The position numbers were made by a program, and so were the translations under genes. 64,000 bases of DNA from JAGRMG01 sp047975215 (lineage in GTDB: Bacteria > Pseudomonadota > Alphaproteobacteria > Rhodobacterales > Rhodobacteraceae): assembly GCA_047975215.1 (NCBI GenBank), contig JBKEDD010000057.1, forward strand, positions 1 to 64,000, read 5' to 3'. The notes under the pieces were generated by a model. The model saw nothing but the letters and a program-made list of their open reading frames with translations. It was not told the DNA's origin and ran no database searches. Position 1 is the stretch's first letter, and each line of letters opens with the position of its first letter. Positions 8,648 to 18,059 of this stretch are shown here, piece after piece.

Positions 8648-8714
8648 TCGGCCTGCGGCCTCACCCCCCGGAATATTTGCGGTCAGAAGAACGGACCCGG
8701 GAGAGCCGCCGCTG

Positions 8715-10292
8715 TCAGCGCGCCGCCGCGATCAGCGCGGCCGTATAGTCGGTCCTGGGGTTTTCGAACAGGTCGCCGGCGCGACCAGCTTCGACAATTT
8801 CGCCCTGTTTCATCACGATGACCTTGTGCGACATGGCGCGCACTACCTTGAGGTCGTGGCTGATGAACAGGTAGGCCAGCCCGTACTTGCGTTGCAACTC
8901 TCGCAGAAGTTCGACGATCTGGACCTGTACGGTCATGTCCAGCGCGCTGGTCGGGTCGTCCAGCACCAGCAGCCGGGGCCGCAACACCATGGCGCGGGCG
9001 ATGGCGATGCGCTGGCGCTGACCGCCTGAGAACTCGTGCGGGTAGCGATCCATCGTCGCCGGGTCGAGCCCGGTTTCAACCATCGCCTCGGCCACCAGAT
9101 CGCGGCGCGCGCGGCCTGGATCGACCTTGTGGATGCCCAGGCCCTCGGAGATGATCTGGGCGCAGGTCATGCGCGGGCTGAGGCTGCCGAACGGATCCTG
9201 GAAGACGATCTGCATCTCGCTGCGCAGGCGGCGCAGTTGCCGGGTGGACCATTTGCGCAGATCCTGACCGCGGAACGCGATGCCGCCTTCCGATGCGATC
9301 AGCCGCATGATCGCCAGCGCCAGCGTGGTCTTGCCCGAACCGCTTTCGCCCACGATACCCAGCGTTTCGCCGGCACGCACGGAAATCGAGGCATCGTTGA
9401 CGGCCTTCACATGACCGATCGTGCGCTTGAGAAACCCCTGCTGGATCGGAAACCAGACCTTGAGATGATCGGTGCGTACCATCTCATCGGCATCATCGGG
9501 AACCGGGTCCGGTTGTCCCTTCTGCTCGGCCGCCAGCAACTTGCGGGTATAGGGATGCTCGGGATTGGCGAAGATCGCCTCTGTCGGACCGGCCTCGACG
9601 ATCTCGCCGTCCTTCATCACGCAGACCCTGTCGGCGACGCGGCGCACGATGCCCAGATCGTGGGTGATGAACAGAAGGCCCATGCCCTCGGTACGCTTCA
9701 GATCGGCCAGCAGGTCGAGGATCTGTGCCTGTATGGTGACATCGAGTGCGGTGGTGGGTTCGTCCGCGATCAGGATGTCGGGCTTGTTGGCCAGCGCCAT
9801 GGCGATCATCACGCGCTGCCGCTGGCCGCCCGACAACTGGTGCGGATAGGCGCCAAGCCGCGTTTCCGGGTCGCGGATGCCGGTCTTTGCCAGCAGTTCC
9901 AGGATCCGGGCACGCGCGGCATCGCCGGTCAGCCCCTGATGCAGGGCCAGGGATTCCGACAGCTGCCTTTCGATCGTGTGCAGCGGGTTCAGCGAGGTCA
10001 TCTGCTCCTGATATATGAAGCTGATATCGTTTCCGCGCACGTCGCGGAGCAGGTCGTCGGAGGCGCAGATCATCTGGCGTCCGTCATAGGTAACGGAGCC
10101 TTCGACCATGGCCGAGGCAGGCAGCAGCGACACGGTGGAAAGCGCGGTCACGGATTTGCCCGAGCCGCTTTCACCGACGAGGGCCACGGTTTCGCCGCGG
10201 GCGACGGTGAAGCTGACGCCGCGCACCGCAGGGCTGCTGCGGCCATCCTGCCTGAAGGACACCGACAGGTTTTCGACCGTCAACAGACTCAT
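8715..10292 (-). CDS. yejF: oligopeptide ABC transporter, fused dual ATP-binding protein
   Basis: Cytoplasmic ATPase of the YejABEF importer, 525 residues with two complete ABC domains in one chain. The first has Walker A GESGSGKS (40-47), signature LSGGQRQRV and Walker B ILIADEPTTALD. The second repeats these as GESGSGKT, FSGGQRQRI and LLVLDDPTSALD, each followed by an oligopeptide-transporter-type tail. The fusion of OppD-like and OppF-like halves is typical of YejF. The start at 10292 overlaps the yejE stop by 4 bp (ATGA), which indicates translational coupling. It is the last gene of the minus-strand order yejA-yejB-yejE-yejF. Peptide-type substrates are known for the family; the actual substrate here is unknown. 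Confidence 0.93.
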   Translation of the reverse strand: MSLLTVENLSVSFRQDGRSSPAVRGVSFTVARGETVALVGESGSGKSVTALSTVSLLPASAMVEGSVTYDGRQMICASDDLLRDVRGNDISFIYQEQMTSLNPLHTIERQLSESLALHQGLTGDAARARILELLAKTGIRDPETRLGAYPHQLSGGQRQRVMIAMALANKPDILIADEPTTALDVTIQAQILDLLADLKRTEGMGLLFITHDLGIVRRVADRVCVMKDGEIVEAGPTEAIFANPEHPYTRKLLAAEQKGQPDPVPDDADEMVRTDHLKVWFPIQQGFLKRTIGHVKAVNDASISVRAGETLGIVGESGSGKTTLALAIMRLIASEGGIAFRGQDLRKWSTRQLRRLRSEMQIVFQDPFGSLSPRMTCAQIISEGLGIHKVDPGRARRDLVAEAMVETGLDPATMDRYPHEFSGGQRQRIAIARAMVLRPRLLVLDDPTSALDMTVQVQIVELLRELQRKYGLAYLFISHDLKVVRAMSHKVIVMKQGEIVEAGRAGDLFENPRTDYTAALIAAAR

Positions 10293-11395
10293 GCGAAGGT
10301 CTTTCTGGGGTCGAAGGCATCGCGCACCCCTTCGAAGATGAATACCAGAAGCGACAGCATGATGGCGAAGGTGAAGAAGGCCGTGAACGCAAGCCAGGGC
10401 GCCTGAAGGTTCTGTTTTGCCTGCAAGGTCAGTTCGCCCAGAGACGGCGCCGAGGCCGGCAGGCCGAAGCCGAGGAAGTCGAGGCTGGCCAGCATCCCGA
10501 TGGTGCCGGTGACGATGAAGGGCAGCATGGTCAGCGTCGCCACCATGGCGTTGGGCAGCATGTGGCGGAACATGATGGTGAGGTTTCCGACCCCCAGAGC
10601 CCGCGCCGCGCGTACATATTCGAGGTTGCGGGCGCGCAGGAACTCGGCCCGCACCACGCCCACCAGCGAGGTCCAGCCGAACAGGATGGCAATCACCACC
10701 AGCATCCAGAACGATCGCTGGAAGATCGCGAACATGATGATGATGACATAGAGCGAGGGCGTCGCCGACCAGATCTCGATCACCCGCTGAAAGATCAGAT
10801 CCAGCCGCCCGCCGAAGAACCCCTGCGCCGCGCCCGCGGCGATGCCCAGCACGCTGGCCAGCACCGTCACGATCAGGGTGAACAGGACCGACAGGCGAAA
10901 GCCGTAGATGACGCGCGCCAGCACGTCGCGCTTGGTGTCGTCGGTGCCCAGCCAGTTCTGCGCGTTGGGCGGCAGCGGCGCGGCGCCGGGGCGGTCCACC
11001 GAAGTGTTGAATGAGTAGGGGATAGGCGGCCAGATCGCCCAGCCCCGTCGTACCGCCTGGCCGTCCACGGTGCCGGTTTCGGCCTGCGCCATCACGCCTT
11101 CGGGATCGTCGAAACAGGCATCCATGCCGCCGCTGGCGATCAGGCATCGCACCTCGGGGTCGCGATAGATCGCCTCGGTCTCGAAATCGCCGCCGAACGC
11201 GGTTTCGGGGTAGAAGTTGAACAGCGGCATGAAATACTCGCCGCGATACTGCACCAGGATCGGCTTGTCATTGGCCAGGAACTCGGCAAACAGCGACAGG
11301 CCGAACAGCAGCGAAAACAGGATCAGCGACAGGTATGCGCGGCGGTTGCGGCGGAAATTGCGCCAGCGGCGCCGGTTGAGAGGCGATATCGCCAT
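10289..11395 (-). CDS. yejE: oligopeptide ABC transporter permease
   Basis: Inner-membrane permease of the YejABEF importer, 368 residues. It has an N-terminal helix (about 19-40), a long periplasmic segment containing PPIPYSFNTSVDRP and LGTDDTKRDVLARVIYG, then five helices with the EAA coupling loop EYVRAARALGVGNLTIMFRH. The large loop before the transport domain is the OppC_N/YejE arrangement. The start at 11395 gives a typical basic N-terminus (MAISPLNRRRWRNFRRNRRA). It is separated from yejB by 106 bp containing a hairpin and overlaps yejF by 4 bp. Confidence 0.93.
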   Translation of the reverse strand: MAISPLNRRRWRNFRRNRRAYLSLILFSLLFGLSLFAEFLANDKPILVQYRGEYFMPLFNFYPETAFGGDFETEAIYRDPEVRCLIASGGMDACFDDPEGVMAQAETGTVDGQAVRRGWAIWPPIPYSFNTSVDRPGAAPLPPNAQNWLGTDDTKRDVLARVIYGFRLSVLFTLIVTVLASVLGIAAGAAQGFFGGRLDLIFQRVIEIWSATPSLYVIIIMFAIFQRSFWMLVVIAILFGWTSLVGVVRAEFLRARNLEYVRAARALGVGNLTIMFRHMLPNAMVATLTMLPFIVTGTIGMLASLDFLGFGLPASAPSLGELTLQAKQNLQAPWLAFTAFFTFAIMLSLLVFIFEGVRDAFDPRKTFA

Positions 11396-11452
11396 CAGCC
11401 CGCACTCCGGTCGCTGCCGCGCAGGGCAAGGCTATCGCTTTGGCCTTGGCAC

Positions 11453-11472
11453 AAGGCGCCTGGAAGCGCCTT
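11453..11472. other. hairpin between yejB and yejE
   Basis: AAGGCGC and GCGCCTT form a 7-bp stem with a 6-nt loop in the 106-bp gap inside the yej operon. It may stabilise the upstream mRNA or attenuate the yejEF part. No T-tract follows. Confidence 0.4.
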
Positions 11473-11501
11473 GGCGGTGGCCGACAATCGGGCGCGGCGC
11501 A

Positions 11502-12602
11502 TCAGCCTTCCCTCCGTTCAAAGTCGATGCGCGGATCGACCAGGACATACATCAGGTCCGAAATGATGCCGACCACCAGGCTCATCAGGCCGAAGATGAA
11601 CAATGTGCCGAAGATGACCGGATAGTCGCGCGCAACCGCTGCCTCGAACCCCAGCCGGCCCAGCCCGTCGAGCGAGAATATCGTCTCGATGATCAGCGAC
11701 TGGCCGAAGAACACGCCGATGAACACCGCCGGAAAGCCGGCGATCACGATCAGCATGGCATTGCGAAAGACGTGACCGTAAAGCACCTGCCGTTCGCTCA
11801 GCCCCTTGGCGCGGGCGGTCATGACATAGTGTTTCTTGATCTCGTCGAGAAAACTGTTCTTCGTCAGCAGCGTCAGCGTCGCGAAGGCGGAAATGGTCGA
11901 GGCCAGAACCGGCAGCGCGATGTGCCAGAAATAGTCGCCGATCTTGCCCGGCAGGCTGAGGCTGTCCCAGTTGTCCGAGGTCAGGCCCCGCAGCGGAAAC
12001 CACTGCCAGTAGGACCCGCCCGCGAACAGAACCAGCAGCAGAATCGCGAACAGGAACCCGGGTATGGCGTAGGCGATGATGATCGCGCCGCTGGTCCAGG
12101 TGTCGAAACTGCTGCCGTCCCTGACTGCCTTGCGGATGCCCAGGGGGATCGACACGAGATAGGCGATCAGCGTGGACCACAGACCCAGCGAGATCGACAC
12201 CGGCATCTTTTCCAGCACCAGGTCGACCACGCCGACCGACCGGAAATAGCTTTCACCGAAGTCCAGCCGCATGTAGCTCCACATCATCGACAGGAACCGC
12301 TCGACGGGCGGTTTGTCGAATCCGAACTCGCGTTCCAGTTCCTCGATGAATTCGGGTGGCAGCCCGCGGGCACCGATATAGCGGTCGCTGCCACTACCGA
12401 CCTCGTCAAGCCCGGTGTTCATCCCCGGTTCGCCCTGGGTGCCGGCAAACCCGCCGAACACGTCGCCGCCGCCCTGGGCGCGTGCGATGGCCTGTTCGAC
12501 GGGGCCGCCGGGGACGAACTGAACCAGGGTGAAGTTGATGACCATGATGCCGATCAGCGTCGGAATCACCAACAGCAGCCGCCGGAGGATATAGGCGCCC
12601 AT
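11502..12602 (-). CDS. yejB: oligopeptide ABC transporter permease
   Basis: Second inner-membrane permease of the Yej importer, 366 residues. The N-terminus (MGAYILRRLLLVIPTLIGIM) is the OppB/YejB first helix. A periplasmic loop of about 100 residues follows, with FGFDKPPVERFLSMMWSYMR, then five more helices. The EAA loop is visible as HYVMTARAKGLSERQVLYGHVFRN in shortened family form. The gap to the yejA stop is 9 bp, so the two are co-transcribed. Confidence 0.93.
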   Translation of the reverse strand: MGAYILRRLLLVIPTLIGIMVINFTLVQFVPGGPVEQAIARAQGGGDVFGGFAGTQGEPGMNTGLDEVGSGSDRYIGARGLPPEFIEELEREFGFDKPPVERFLSMMWSYMRLDFGESYFRSVGVVDLVLEKMPVSISLGLWSTLIAYLVSIPLGIRKAVRDGSSFDTWTSGAIIIAYAIPGFLFAILLLVLFAGGSYWQWFPLRGLTSDNWDSLSLPGKIGDYFWHIALPVLASTISAFATLTLLTKNSFLDEIKKHYVMTARAKGLSERQVLYGHVFRNAMLIVIAGFPAVFIGVFFGQSLIIETIFSLDGLGRLGFEAAVARDYPVIFGTLFIFGLMSLVVGIISDLMYVLVDPRIDFERREG

Positions 12603-12611
12603 TGCGGCGCC

Positions 12612-14513
12612 TTATCTCAGCGCGCCCGCGGCCCTGAGCGCGGCGGCCTTGTCGGCATTGAACCACCAGAAATCGAGATAGCCCAGATCCAGCGGCGGCA
12701 GCGGGTCGGGATGTTCGTACTGGTCGTAGTAGGCAACCCAGTAATCGGCCTTGTACCAGACCGGGATCATGAAGAACTCGTACCGAAGCGCCCGGTCCAG
12801 CGCCCTGAGCGAGGTATCCTGATCTTCCTTGCTGGTGGTCAGAAGCGATTTCTCGATGATCGCATCCACCAGCGGGCTGGCCAGACCGGCCGGGTTGAAC
12901 AGCGAGAACGCGGCCTCTGACGAACCGTACCGCTGCATCAGCCCGGTGCCGGTGCCCAGGAACGCGGCATAGGCATCAAACACCATGTCGTAGTCGCGGT
13001 CGCGTTCGCGCAGCGTGTATTGCGCGGCATCGACCTTTTCCAGATGCGCCTCGATCCCCATGCGTTCCAGATTTGACATGAAGCTTTCGACCACCGCGCC
13101 CAGCGTTCCGTCGGCGGAGGAATTGAACAGGAAGGTGACGCGCAGCGGCTGGCCGGCGGCATCGCGGCGCTTGCCGTCGCTGCCCACGGGCCATCCCGCC
13201 TCGTCCAGCAGTTTCATGGCACGGCGCAGATTCTTGCGGTCGGTCAGGCGCGACGGATCCGAACTGTGCGGCATCCGCGCCGGTTCGCTCAGCATCTCGG
13301 GCGGCACCACGTCGCCCAACGACCTGAGAAACGCAAGCTCGGCCCCCTCGGGGACGCCTTGGGCCATGAGCGGTGTGTCCTGGGTGAACGAGGCGCGCTG
13401 ATCGAACAGGCCGTATTGCAGCGACTCGTTGGTCCATTCGAAGTTGAAGCCAAGGGCGATCGCCTCGCGAACCCGCTTGTCCCGCATCACCTCGCGGCCG
13501 AGGTTGAACACGATGCCGGTGGGTGTGGGCGGGGTTCCGTCGGGCAGTTCGGCCTTGATCACATACCCCGCGCGAACCTTGGGAAATTCATAGGCCGTGG
13601 CCCACTTCTTCGAATCGCCCTCGACGCGGAACGTATACTCGCCCGCCTTGAACGCCTCGAACGCCGCCGTGTCGTCGCCGAAATACTCGACGCGGATACG
13701 GTCGAAATTGTGCCGGCCCCGGTTAATCGCCAGATCCTTGCCCCAGTAGTCGGGGTTCCGGCGATAGACGATCTGGCGGTTGATCTCGACCCTGTCCACC
13801 ATGTAGGGGCCCGACCCGGGCGGGGTTTCCAGCCGGCTTTCATCCAGACGGGCGCCGGTCTCCTCGAACCATTTCTTCGGCCAGACCGGGACGCCGCCGA
13901 CCTGGTCGATCAGAGAGCGGCGCGAAATCCCGTCTGCGAAGTAGAATTTTATCGTGTGATCGTCGATCACCTCGGCCCTGGGGATGCGTTTTTTGACCGC
14001 CACCGCATAAGAGGGCAGCCCCTGTTCCAGGAGCAGGTTGTGGGAAAACAGCACGTCATGGGCGGTGACGGGCGTGCCGTCGGAAAACCGCGCCTCGGGG
14101 CGCAGGTGAAAGATCACCCATTCCTTGCCGGCCGGGTATTCCAGGCTTTCGGCCAGCAGCCCGTAGCCCTCGCCATAGGCATCCGCCGGCCCCTCGCCCA
14201 GCAGGCTTTCATACATCATCGAACTAAGCAGCCCGCCCCGCCCCTTGCGCGAATAGGGGTTCATCGAATCGAACGTTCCCAGGGCCGAGATGGAGATTTC
14301 GCCGCCCTTGGGCGCATCCGGGTTCACATAGTCGAAATGCGCGAAATCGGCCGGATATTTCAGATCGCCGAAATAGGAATAGCCGTGCGAACGGATCATG
14401 TCCTGCTCGGCCCGGGCCAGCCCGGCGCTGGCAAGGCCGGCGATCAGCGCGATCAGGCCAAGCAACCATGGCCGCAAGTCGATTGCACGGATCGGGGCGC
14501 GGGCACTGGGCAT
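12612..14513 (-). CDS. yejA: periplasmic oligopeptide-binding protein of the Yej ABC importer
   Basis: Extracytoplasmic solute-binding protein of family 5 (SBP_bac_5), 633 residues. A signal peptide is clear: a basic start, the hydrophobic stretch WLLGLIALIAGLASAGLARA and cleavage near residue 35. The mature part starts with IRSHGYSYFGDLKYPADF, which is typical of YejA, and contains FSDGTPVTAHDVLFS, a family 5 motif. GGAGG lies about ten bases before the ATG at 14513. It heads the minus-strand operon yejABEF, which lacks a separate oppD/oppF pair because YejF is fused. Confidence 0.93.
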   Translation of the reverse strand: MPSARAPIRAIDLRPWLLGLIALIAGLASAGLARAEQDMIRSHGYSYFGDLKYPADFAHFDYVNPDAPKGGEISISALGTFDSMNPYSRKGRGGLLSSMMYESLLGEGPADAYGEGYGLLAESLEYPAGKEWVIFHLRPEARFSDGTPVTAHDVLFSHNLLLEQGLPSYAVAVKKRIPRAEVIDDHTIKFYFADGISRRSLIDQVGGVPVWPKKWFEETGARLDESRLETPPGSGPYMVDRVEINRQIVYRRNPDYWGKDLAINRGRHNFDRIRVEYFGDDTAAFEAFKAGEYTFRVEGDSKKWATAYEFPKVRAGYVIKAELPDGTPPTPTGIVFNLGREVMRDKRVREAIALGFNFEWTNESLQYGLFDQRASFTQDTPLMAQGVPEGAELAFLRSLGDVVPPEMLSEPARMPHSSDPSRLTDRKNLRRAMKLLDEAGWPVGSDGKRRDAAGQPLRVTFLFNSSADGTLGAVVESFMSNLERMGIEAHLEKVDAAQYTLRERDRDYDMVFDAYAAFLGTGTGLMQRYGSSEAAFSLFNPAGLASPLVDAIIEKSLLTTSKEDQDTSLRALDRALRYEFFMIPVWYKADYWVAYYDQYEHPDPLPPLDLGYLDFWWFNADKAAALRAAGALR

Positions 14514-14655
14514 CTGGCAAGTCCTCCGTTGGGCCGGCCGGGTGGGGCCTTCTGGTGCTGCAAGCTAATGGCGCGCAAGCGGGATGTTCAAGGTGCGATT
14601 GGTGACAAAGACGTTAATGCGGCCCGGTCCGCGCCCGCGTGGCGCGGGCAAAGGA

Positions 14656-14682
14656 AAGGCCGCTGCGCCGGGCAGCGGCCTT
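14656..14682 (-). terminator. rho-independent terminator of the cytochrome cy-type gene
   Basis: An 11-bp perfect stem (AAGGCCGCTGC / GCAGCGGCCTT) with a 5-nt loop starts 25 bp after the cytochrome gene stop. On the minus strand it is followed by a T-rich tract (TTTCCTTT). It sits ahead of yejA and separates the two units. Confidence 0.8.
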
Positions 14683-14707
14683 GGCGGTCGGGTGAACCCC
14701 CGTGGGA

Positions 14708-15823
14708 TCAGCCGCCGATGCTGTTCAGGTAGGCGATGACGTTCTGACGGTCTTCTTCCTTGGACAGGCCGGAAAACGTCATCTTGTTGCCCGGCGCGAA
14801 ATCGCGCGGCTTGGCCAGGTATCCATCCAGACGCTCGGGCGTCCATTCACCGCCCAGATCGGTCAGGGCCGACGAATACTTGAACCCGTCGATCGATGCG
14901 ACCGAGCGCCCCACCACACCGAACAGCGACGGTCCGACCACGTTCTTGCCCTCTTCGAGCTTGTGACAGGCGGCACATTTCTTGAAGACCTTCTTGCCCT
15001 TTTCGACGTCGCCGGCGATCGCGGCGGTTTGCTCCGGGGCGGCTTCGGTCGCGGCGGGCGCCTCGGCGGTATCAGCCGGAGCTTCATCCGCCGGAGCTTC
15101 AGCGGCCGGGGTCTCTGCGGCTTCGGGCGCCTCTGCCGGTTCGGCGTCTGTGGCAGGTTCATCCTTGTCGCCGGCGTCCGCCGCTTCGGCGGGTTCGGGC
15201 GCGGTCTCTTGCTCGGCGGGCGCCTCGGCTTCCGGTTCTTCCGCCGCGGGTTCTTCCGCAGCCGGTTCCTCCGCCGCCGGTTCTTCGGCCGGGGCGGCGG
15301 CAGCAAAATCGACCGGGCTGGCGCTGTTCTCGTTCAGGAACGCGATCACGTTAGCGCGGTCGTCGGCCTTGGACAGCCCGGAAAACGTCATCTTGGTGCC
15401 GGGCGCGAACTCGCTTGGCTTGTGCAGGAATTCATCCAGCGCCTCGGGCGTCCAGTCCCCGCCCATGCCGGCCAGCACATCGGAATAGCCAAAGCCCGCA
15501 ACCGACGCGATCGGGCGGTCCACCACGCCATAGAGATAGGGGCCTGTGGCGTTGGCGCCCTCTTCAAGCTTGTGACAGGCGGCACATTTCTTGAAGACCT
15601 TCTCGCCCTTGCCGGCATCGGCCTGGGCCAGCATTTCGCCAAGGCTCAGCTCTACTTCTTCCTCTGCCGGCGCGTCGGGTTCTTCGGTCTCGATCACATA
15701 GGCCGGATCGCCATGCCCACCGACATGGTAGAGGGCTTCGGCAGCCCACTTGCCGACCAGAAAAATCAGGAGGGCACCCAGGATTGCGCTGGCCACCTTG
15801 GTTACTGTCATCGTGTCAAACAT
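14708..15823 (-). CDS. cycY: membrane-anchored di-haem cytochrome c, tandem cytochrome cy type
   Basis: Electron carrier tethered to the periplasmic face of the inner membrane. The 371-residue protein begins MFDTMTVTKVASAILG, the uncleaved anchor of cytochrome cy (helix about 8-30). Two class I cytochrome c domains follow. The first has CAACH at 80-84 with Met145 as the likely axial ligand; the second has CAACH at 283-287 with Met348. Both share KxVFKKCAACHKLEEG and KMTFSGLSK, so one arose by duplication of the other. An Ala/Glu/Pro-rich linker of about 100 residues (170-270) joins them. Rhodobacter CycY has only one haem domain. The likely role is electron transfer from bc1 to oxidases or reaction centre. 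Start 15823 is chosen on the MFDTMT motif. Confidence 0.88.
   Translation of the reverse strand: MFDTMTVTKVASAILGALLIFLVGKWAAEALYHVGGHGDPAYVIETEEPDAPAEEEVELSLGEMLAQADAGKGEKVFKKCAACHKLEEGANATGPYLYGVVDRPIASVAGFGYSDVLAGMGGDWTPEALDEFLHKPSEFAPGTKMTFSGLSKADDRANVIAFLNENSASPVDFAAAAPAEEPAAEEPAAEEPAAEEPEAEAPAEQETAPEPAEAADAGDKDEPATDAEPAEAPEAAETPAAEAPADEAPADTAEAPAATEAAPEQTAAIAGDVEKGKKVFKKCAACHKLEEGKNVVGPSLFGVVGRSVASIDGFKYSSALTDLGGEWTPERLDGYLAKPRDFAPGNKMTFSGLSKEEDRQNVIAYLNSIGG
15234..15293. repeat. four 15-bp tandem repeats in the cytochrome linker
   Basis: Four consecutive 15-bp units beginning GGTTCTTCC or GGTTCCTCC encode EEPAA-type pentapeptides on the minus strand in the linker between the two haem domains. 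The repeat number could vary between strains by slippage. Confidence 0.75.
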
Positions 15824-15938
15824 TGATCGCGCGCCCATTTGTCCGTTTGCCGGGCTGTCTAAGGCTTCCCCCCGGCTTAGGCAAGGTATAGACAGCGCGA
15901 CCATATGCCGAATTCGCAATTGTTGCACGGAAACCGAC

Positions 15939-16772
15939 ATGACGAACCGCATCGCATTCCAGGGTGAACCCGGTGCCTACAGCCACGAGGCCTGCCGCAT
16001 GGCCCGCCCCGGCATGGAGGCCCTGCCCTGCCGCACCTTCGAGGACGCGATCGAGGCGGTGAAGACCGGCGCGGCAGAGCTTGCCATGCTGCCGGTCGAG
16101 AACTCGACCTACGGCCGGGTGGCCGACATCCATACCCTGTTGCCGCAATCGGGGTTGCACATCGTCGAAGAGGCCTTCGTGCGGGTGCACATCAACCTCC
16201 TGGGCTTGCCCGGCGCCGCGCTGGGCGACATCACCCACGCGATGAGCCACACCGTTCTTCTTGGCCAGTGCAAGGACTTTCTGAAACGACACGGCATCCA
16301 CCGCATCACCGGCGCCGACACCGCCGGGTCGGCCCGCCATGTGGCAGAGGAAGGCAAGCCCCATGTCGCGGCCCTGGCCAGTGAACTGGCCGGCGAAATC
16401 TATGGTCTGAACGTTCTGGCGCGCCATATCGAGGACAACCAGACCAACACCACGCGGTTCCTGATCATGTCGCCGCAAAGCGATCTGAGCCGGCGCGGAC
16501 GGCACGGGATGATCACCAGTTTCGTGTTCGAGGTGCGCAACATTCCAGCGGCGCTTTACAAGGCGATGGGCGGGTTCGCCACCAACGGTGTCAACATGAC
16601 CAAGCTGGAAAGCTACATGGTTGACGGCTCGTTCACCGCGACCCAGTTCTATGCCGATATCGAAGGCCACCCCGACGATGCAAACGTGCGCCTGGCGCTG
16701 GACGAACTGGGCTATTTCACCGCCAACATGGAGATACTGGGCGTCTATCCGGCGGCGGCCAAACGCGGTTAG
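15939..16772 (+). CDS. pheA: prephenate dehydratase
   Basis: Converts prephenate to phenylpyruvate in phenylalanine synthesis. The protein has 277 residues. The N-terminal catalytic domain includes MTNRIAFQGEPGAYSHEACR, the family start, and the catalytic Thr-Arg-Phe triplet in NTTRFLIMS. A C-terminal ACT domain (about 185-265, FVFEVRNIPAALYKAMGGFA and TKLESYM) is the phenylalanine-sensing regulatory part, so feedback inhibition is expected. There is no chorismate mutase domain, so this is the monofunctional type. The ATG at 15939 fits the family start. It is divergent from the cytochrome cy gene, with 115 bp between the starts. Confidence 0.95.
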   Translation: MTNRIAFQGEPGAYSHEACRMARPGMEALPCRTFEDAIEAVKTGAAELAMLPVENSTYGRVADIHTLLPQSGLHIVEEAFVRVHINLLGLPGAALGDITHAMSHTVLLGQCKDFLKRHGIHRITGADTAGSARHVAEEGKPHVAALASELAGEIYGLNVLARHIEDNQTNTTRFLIMSPQSDLSRRGRHGMITSFVFEVRNIPAALYKAMGGFATNGVNMTKLESYMVDGSFTATQFYADIEGHPDDANVRLALDELGYFTANMEILGVYPAAAKRG

Positions 16773-17033
16773 CGGCCAGGTCAGTACTATTCCAGCCGCA
16801 GTTGCCGTCCTGCATCACTCATGCCCATCGCAGTACCGTTTGCGCGACCTGCAATCGAACCCACAATATCTGGAGGGCCGCTGTATCCGCAGTTTCGGTT
16901 CCTGATGGTGCTGACCGGAATTATGAACAACTGGCCGGATTCAGCAAGTTTACATATCTCAGGATGGGACTAAACTGGGTGCAGGCTCGGGACAAGGGCC
17001 GGACACAGGGGCAGAACAAGGCAGGGCAGCGAA

Positions 17034-18059
17034 ATGAAACTGCTGGTCGTTGATGACGACCTGGTATTTTTGAAGCTTGTCGAACTCAAGCTTGGAAAGA
17101 TCGGGTATTCCGACGTCACCTGCTGCGGCTCGGCGAACGAGGCCCTGGCGACGATCCGAAGCAGCAAAACCGCGTTCGACTGCCTGCTCGTCGACATCAA
17201 GATGCCCGGCATGAACGGAATCGCGCTTTGCCGCGCGATCCGCCAGGAGGCCGACTATGCCCACGTTCCCATCCTGATCGTCACCTCGGCGCGCGAAAGA
17301 CACTATGTCAACGATGCGTTCAAGGCCGGGGCGACCGACTATCTCAGCAAGCCGCTTCACACGACCGAGTTGTCCGCACGGCTGCGGTCTATGGGGCAAC
17401 TGGCACAATCCATACGCGAGGGGCGCGAGCTTTCGCAGCATGGTGCCGGCGGCATGCCCGAATTCGGCTTTGACGACGCGATCCTGCTCGAGAATGTGGC
17501 CGGTTTGACAAGTCACCTCGCGCTGGAAAACTATCTGTTCAAGATCAGCTTCCTGCACCGCTTTCGAATGTCGCTGTTCGGAATTCACGTTGGCGATGCG
17601 CGAAGCTATTTTGCCACGCTGCGCGCCCCGGATTTTGCCGATCTGATGGCCGACATCACAGATGCGATCTGGTACTCAATGCCCGCCTCCAGGATCATGT
17701 TCGCCTATGCCGGGCGGGGCGATTTCGTGGTGGTTTCCGGGCGCTTGCCGGTCGATTCGATCCGGCACATAGAGGACAGTGTCAACGCGCATCTGGGCGA
17801 ACGGACCCGCATCTGGAGCGAGTTCGGCATCGGACCCGTGCGCGCGACGGTGGGCAAGACGGTCAACCCCGGGCTTATCCCTTGGGCATCGGTGCCCGAA
17901 TATGTGGAAAGAGCCATCGGCATGGCCTATCCTGACCGTGGCAATACCGGCACGGGAATGTTGCGGCGCCTGACCGGCTGGGGCACGAGCGACAGGCAGC
18001 GAACTGATACGGCCGACAGTTTCAACAAATTGAGTTACCCATATGACAACGAGAAGTGA
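17034..18059 (+). CDS. response regulator with REC domain and unassigned C-terminal domain
   Basis: A 341-residue two-component protein. The N-terminal receiver domain (1-120) has the acidic residues D7-D9, the phosphoacceptor D54 (LLVDIKMPGMNG), T84 and K106, all intact. After a linker, residues 140-310 form a domain with no HTH or GGDEF/EAL signature that I recognise; it contains alternating hydrophobic segments and ends in a Ser/Thr-rich tail. The gene overlaps the following HPt gene by 17 bp, so the two probably exchange phosphate in a relay. No histidine kinase is adjacent. The start MKLLVVDDD is a standard receiver start. Confidence 0.87.
   Translation: MKLLVVDDDLVFLKLVELKLGKIGYSDVTCCGSANEALATIRSSKTAFDCLLVDIKMPGMNGIALCRAIRQEADYAHVPILIVTSARERHYVNDAFKAGATDYLSKPLHTTELSARLRSMGQLAQSIREGRELSQHGAGGMPEFGFDDAILLENVAGLTSHLALENYLFKISFLHRFRMSLFGIHVGDARSYFATLRAPDFADLMADITDAIWYSMPASRIMFAYAGRGDFVVVSGRLPVDSIRHIEDSVNAHLGERTRIWSEFGIGPVRATVGKTVNPGLIPWASVPEYVERAIGMAYPDRGNTGTGMLRRLTGWGTSDRQRTDTADSFNKLSYPYDNEK

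Noticed and set aside
14702..15826. Gly/Arg/Phe-rich frame opposite the cytochrome linker
   Set aside because: It is the reverse reading of the Ala/Glu/Pro linker repeats, not an independent protein.
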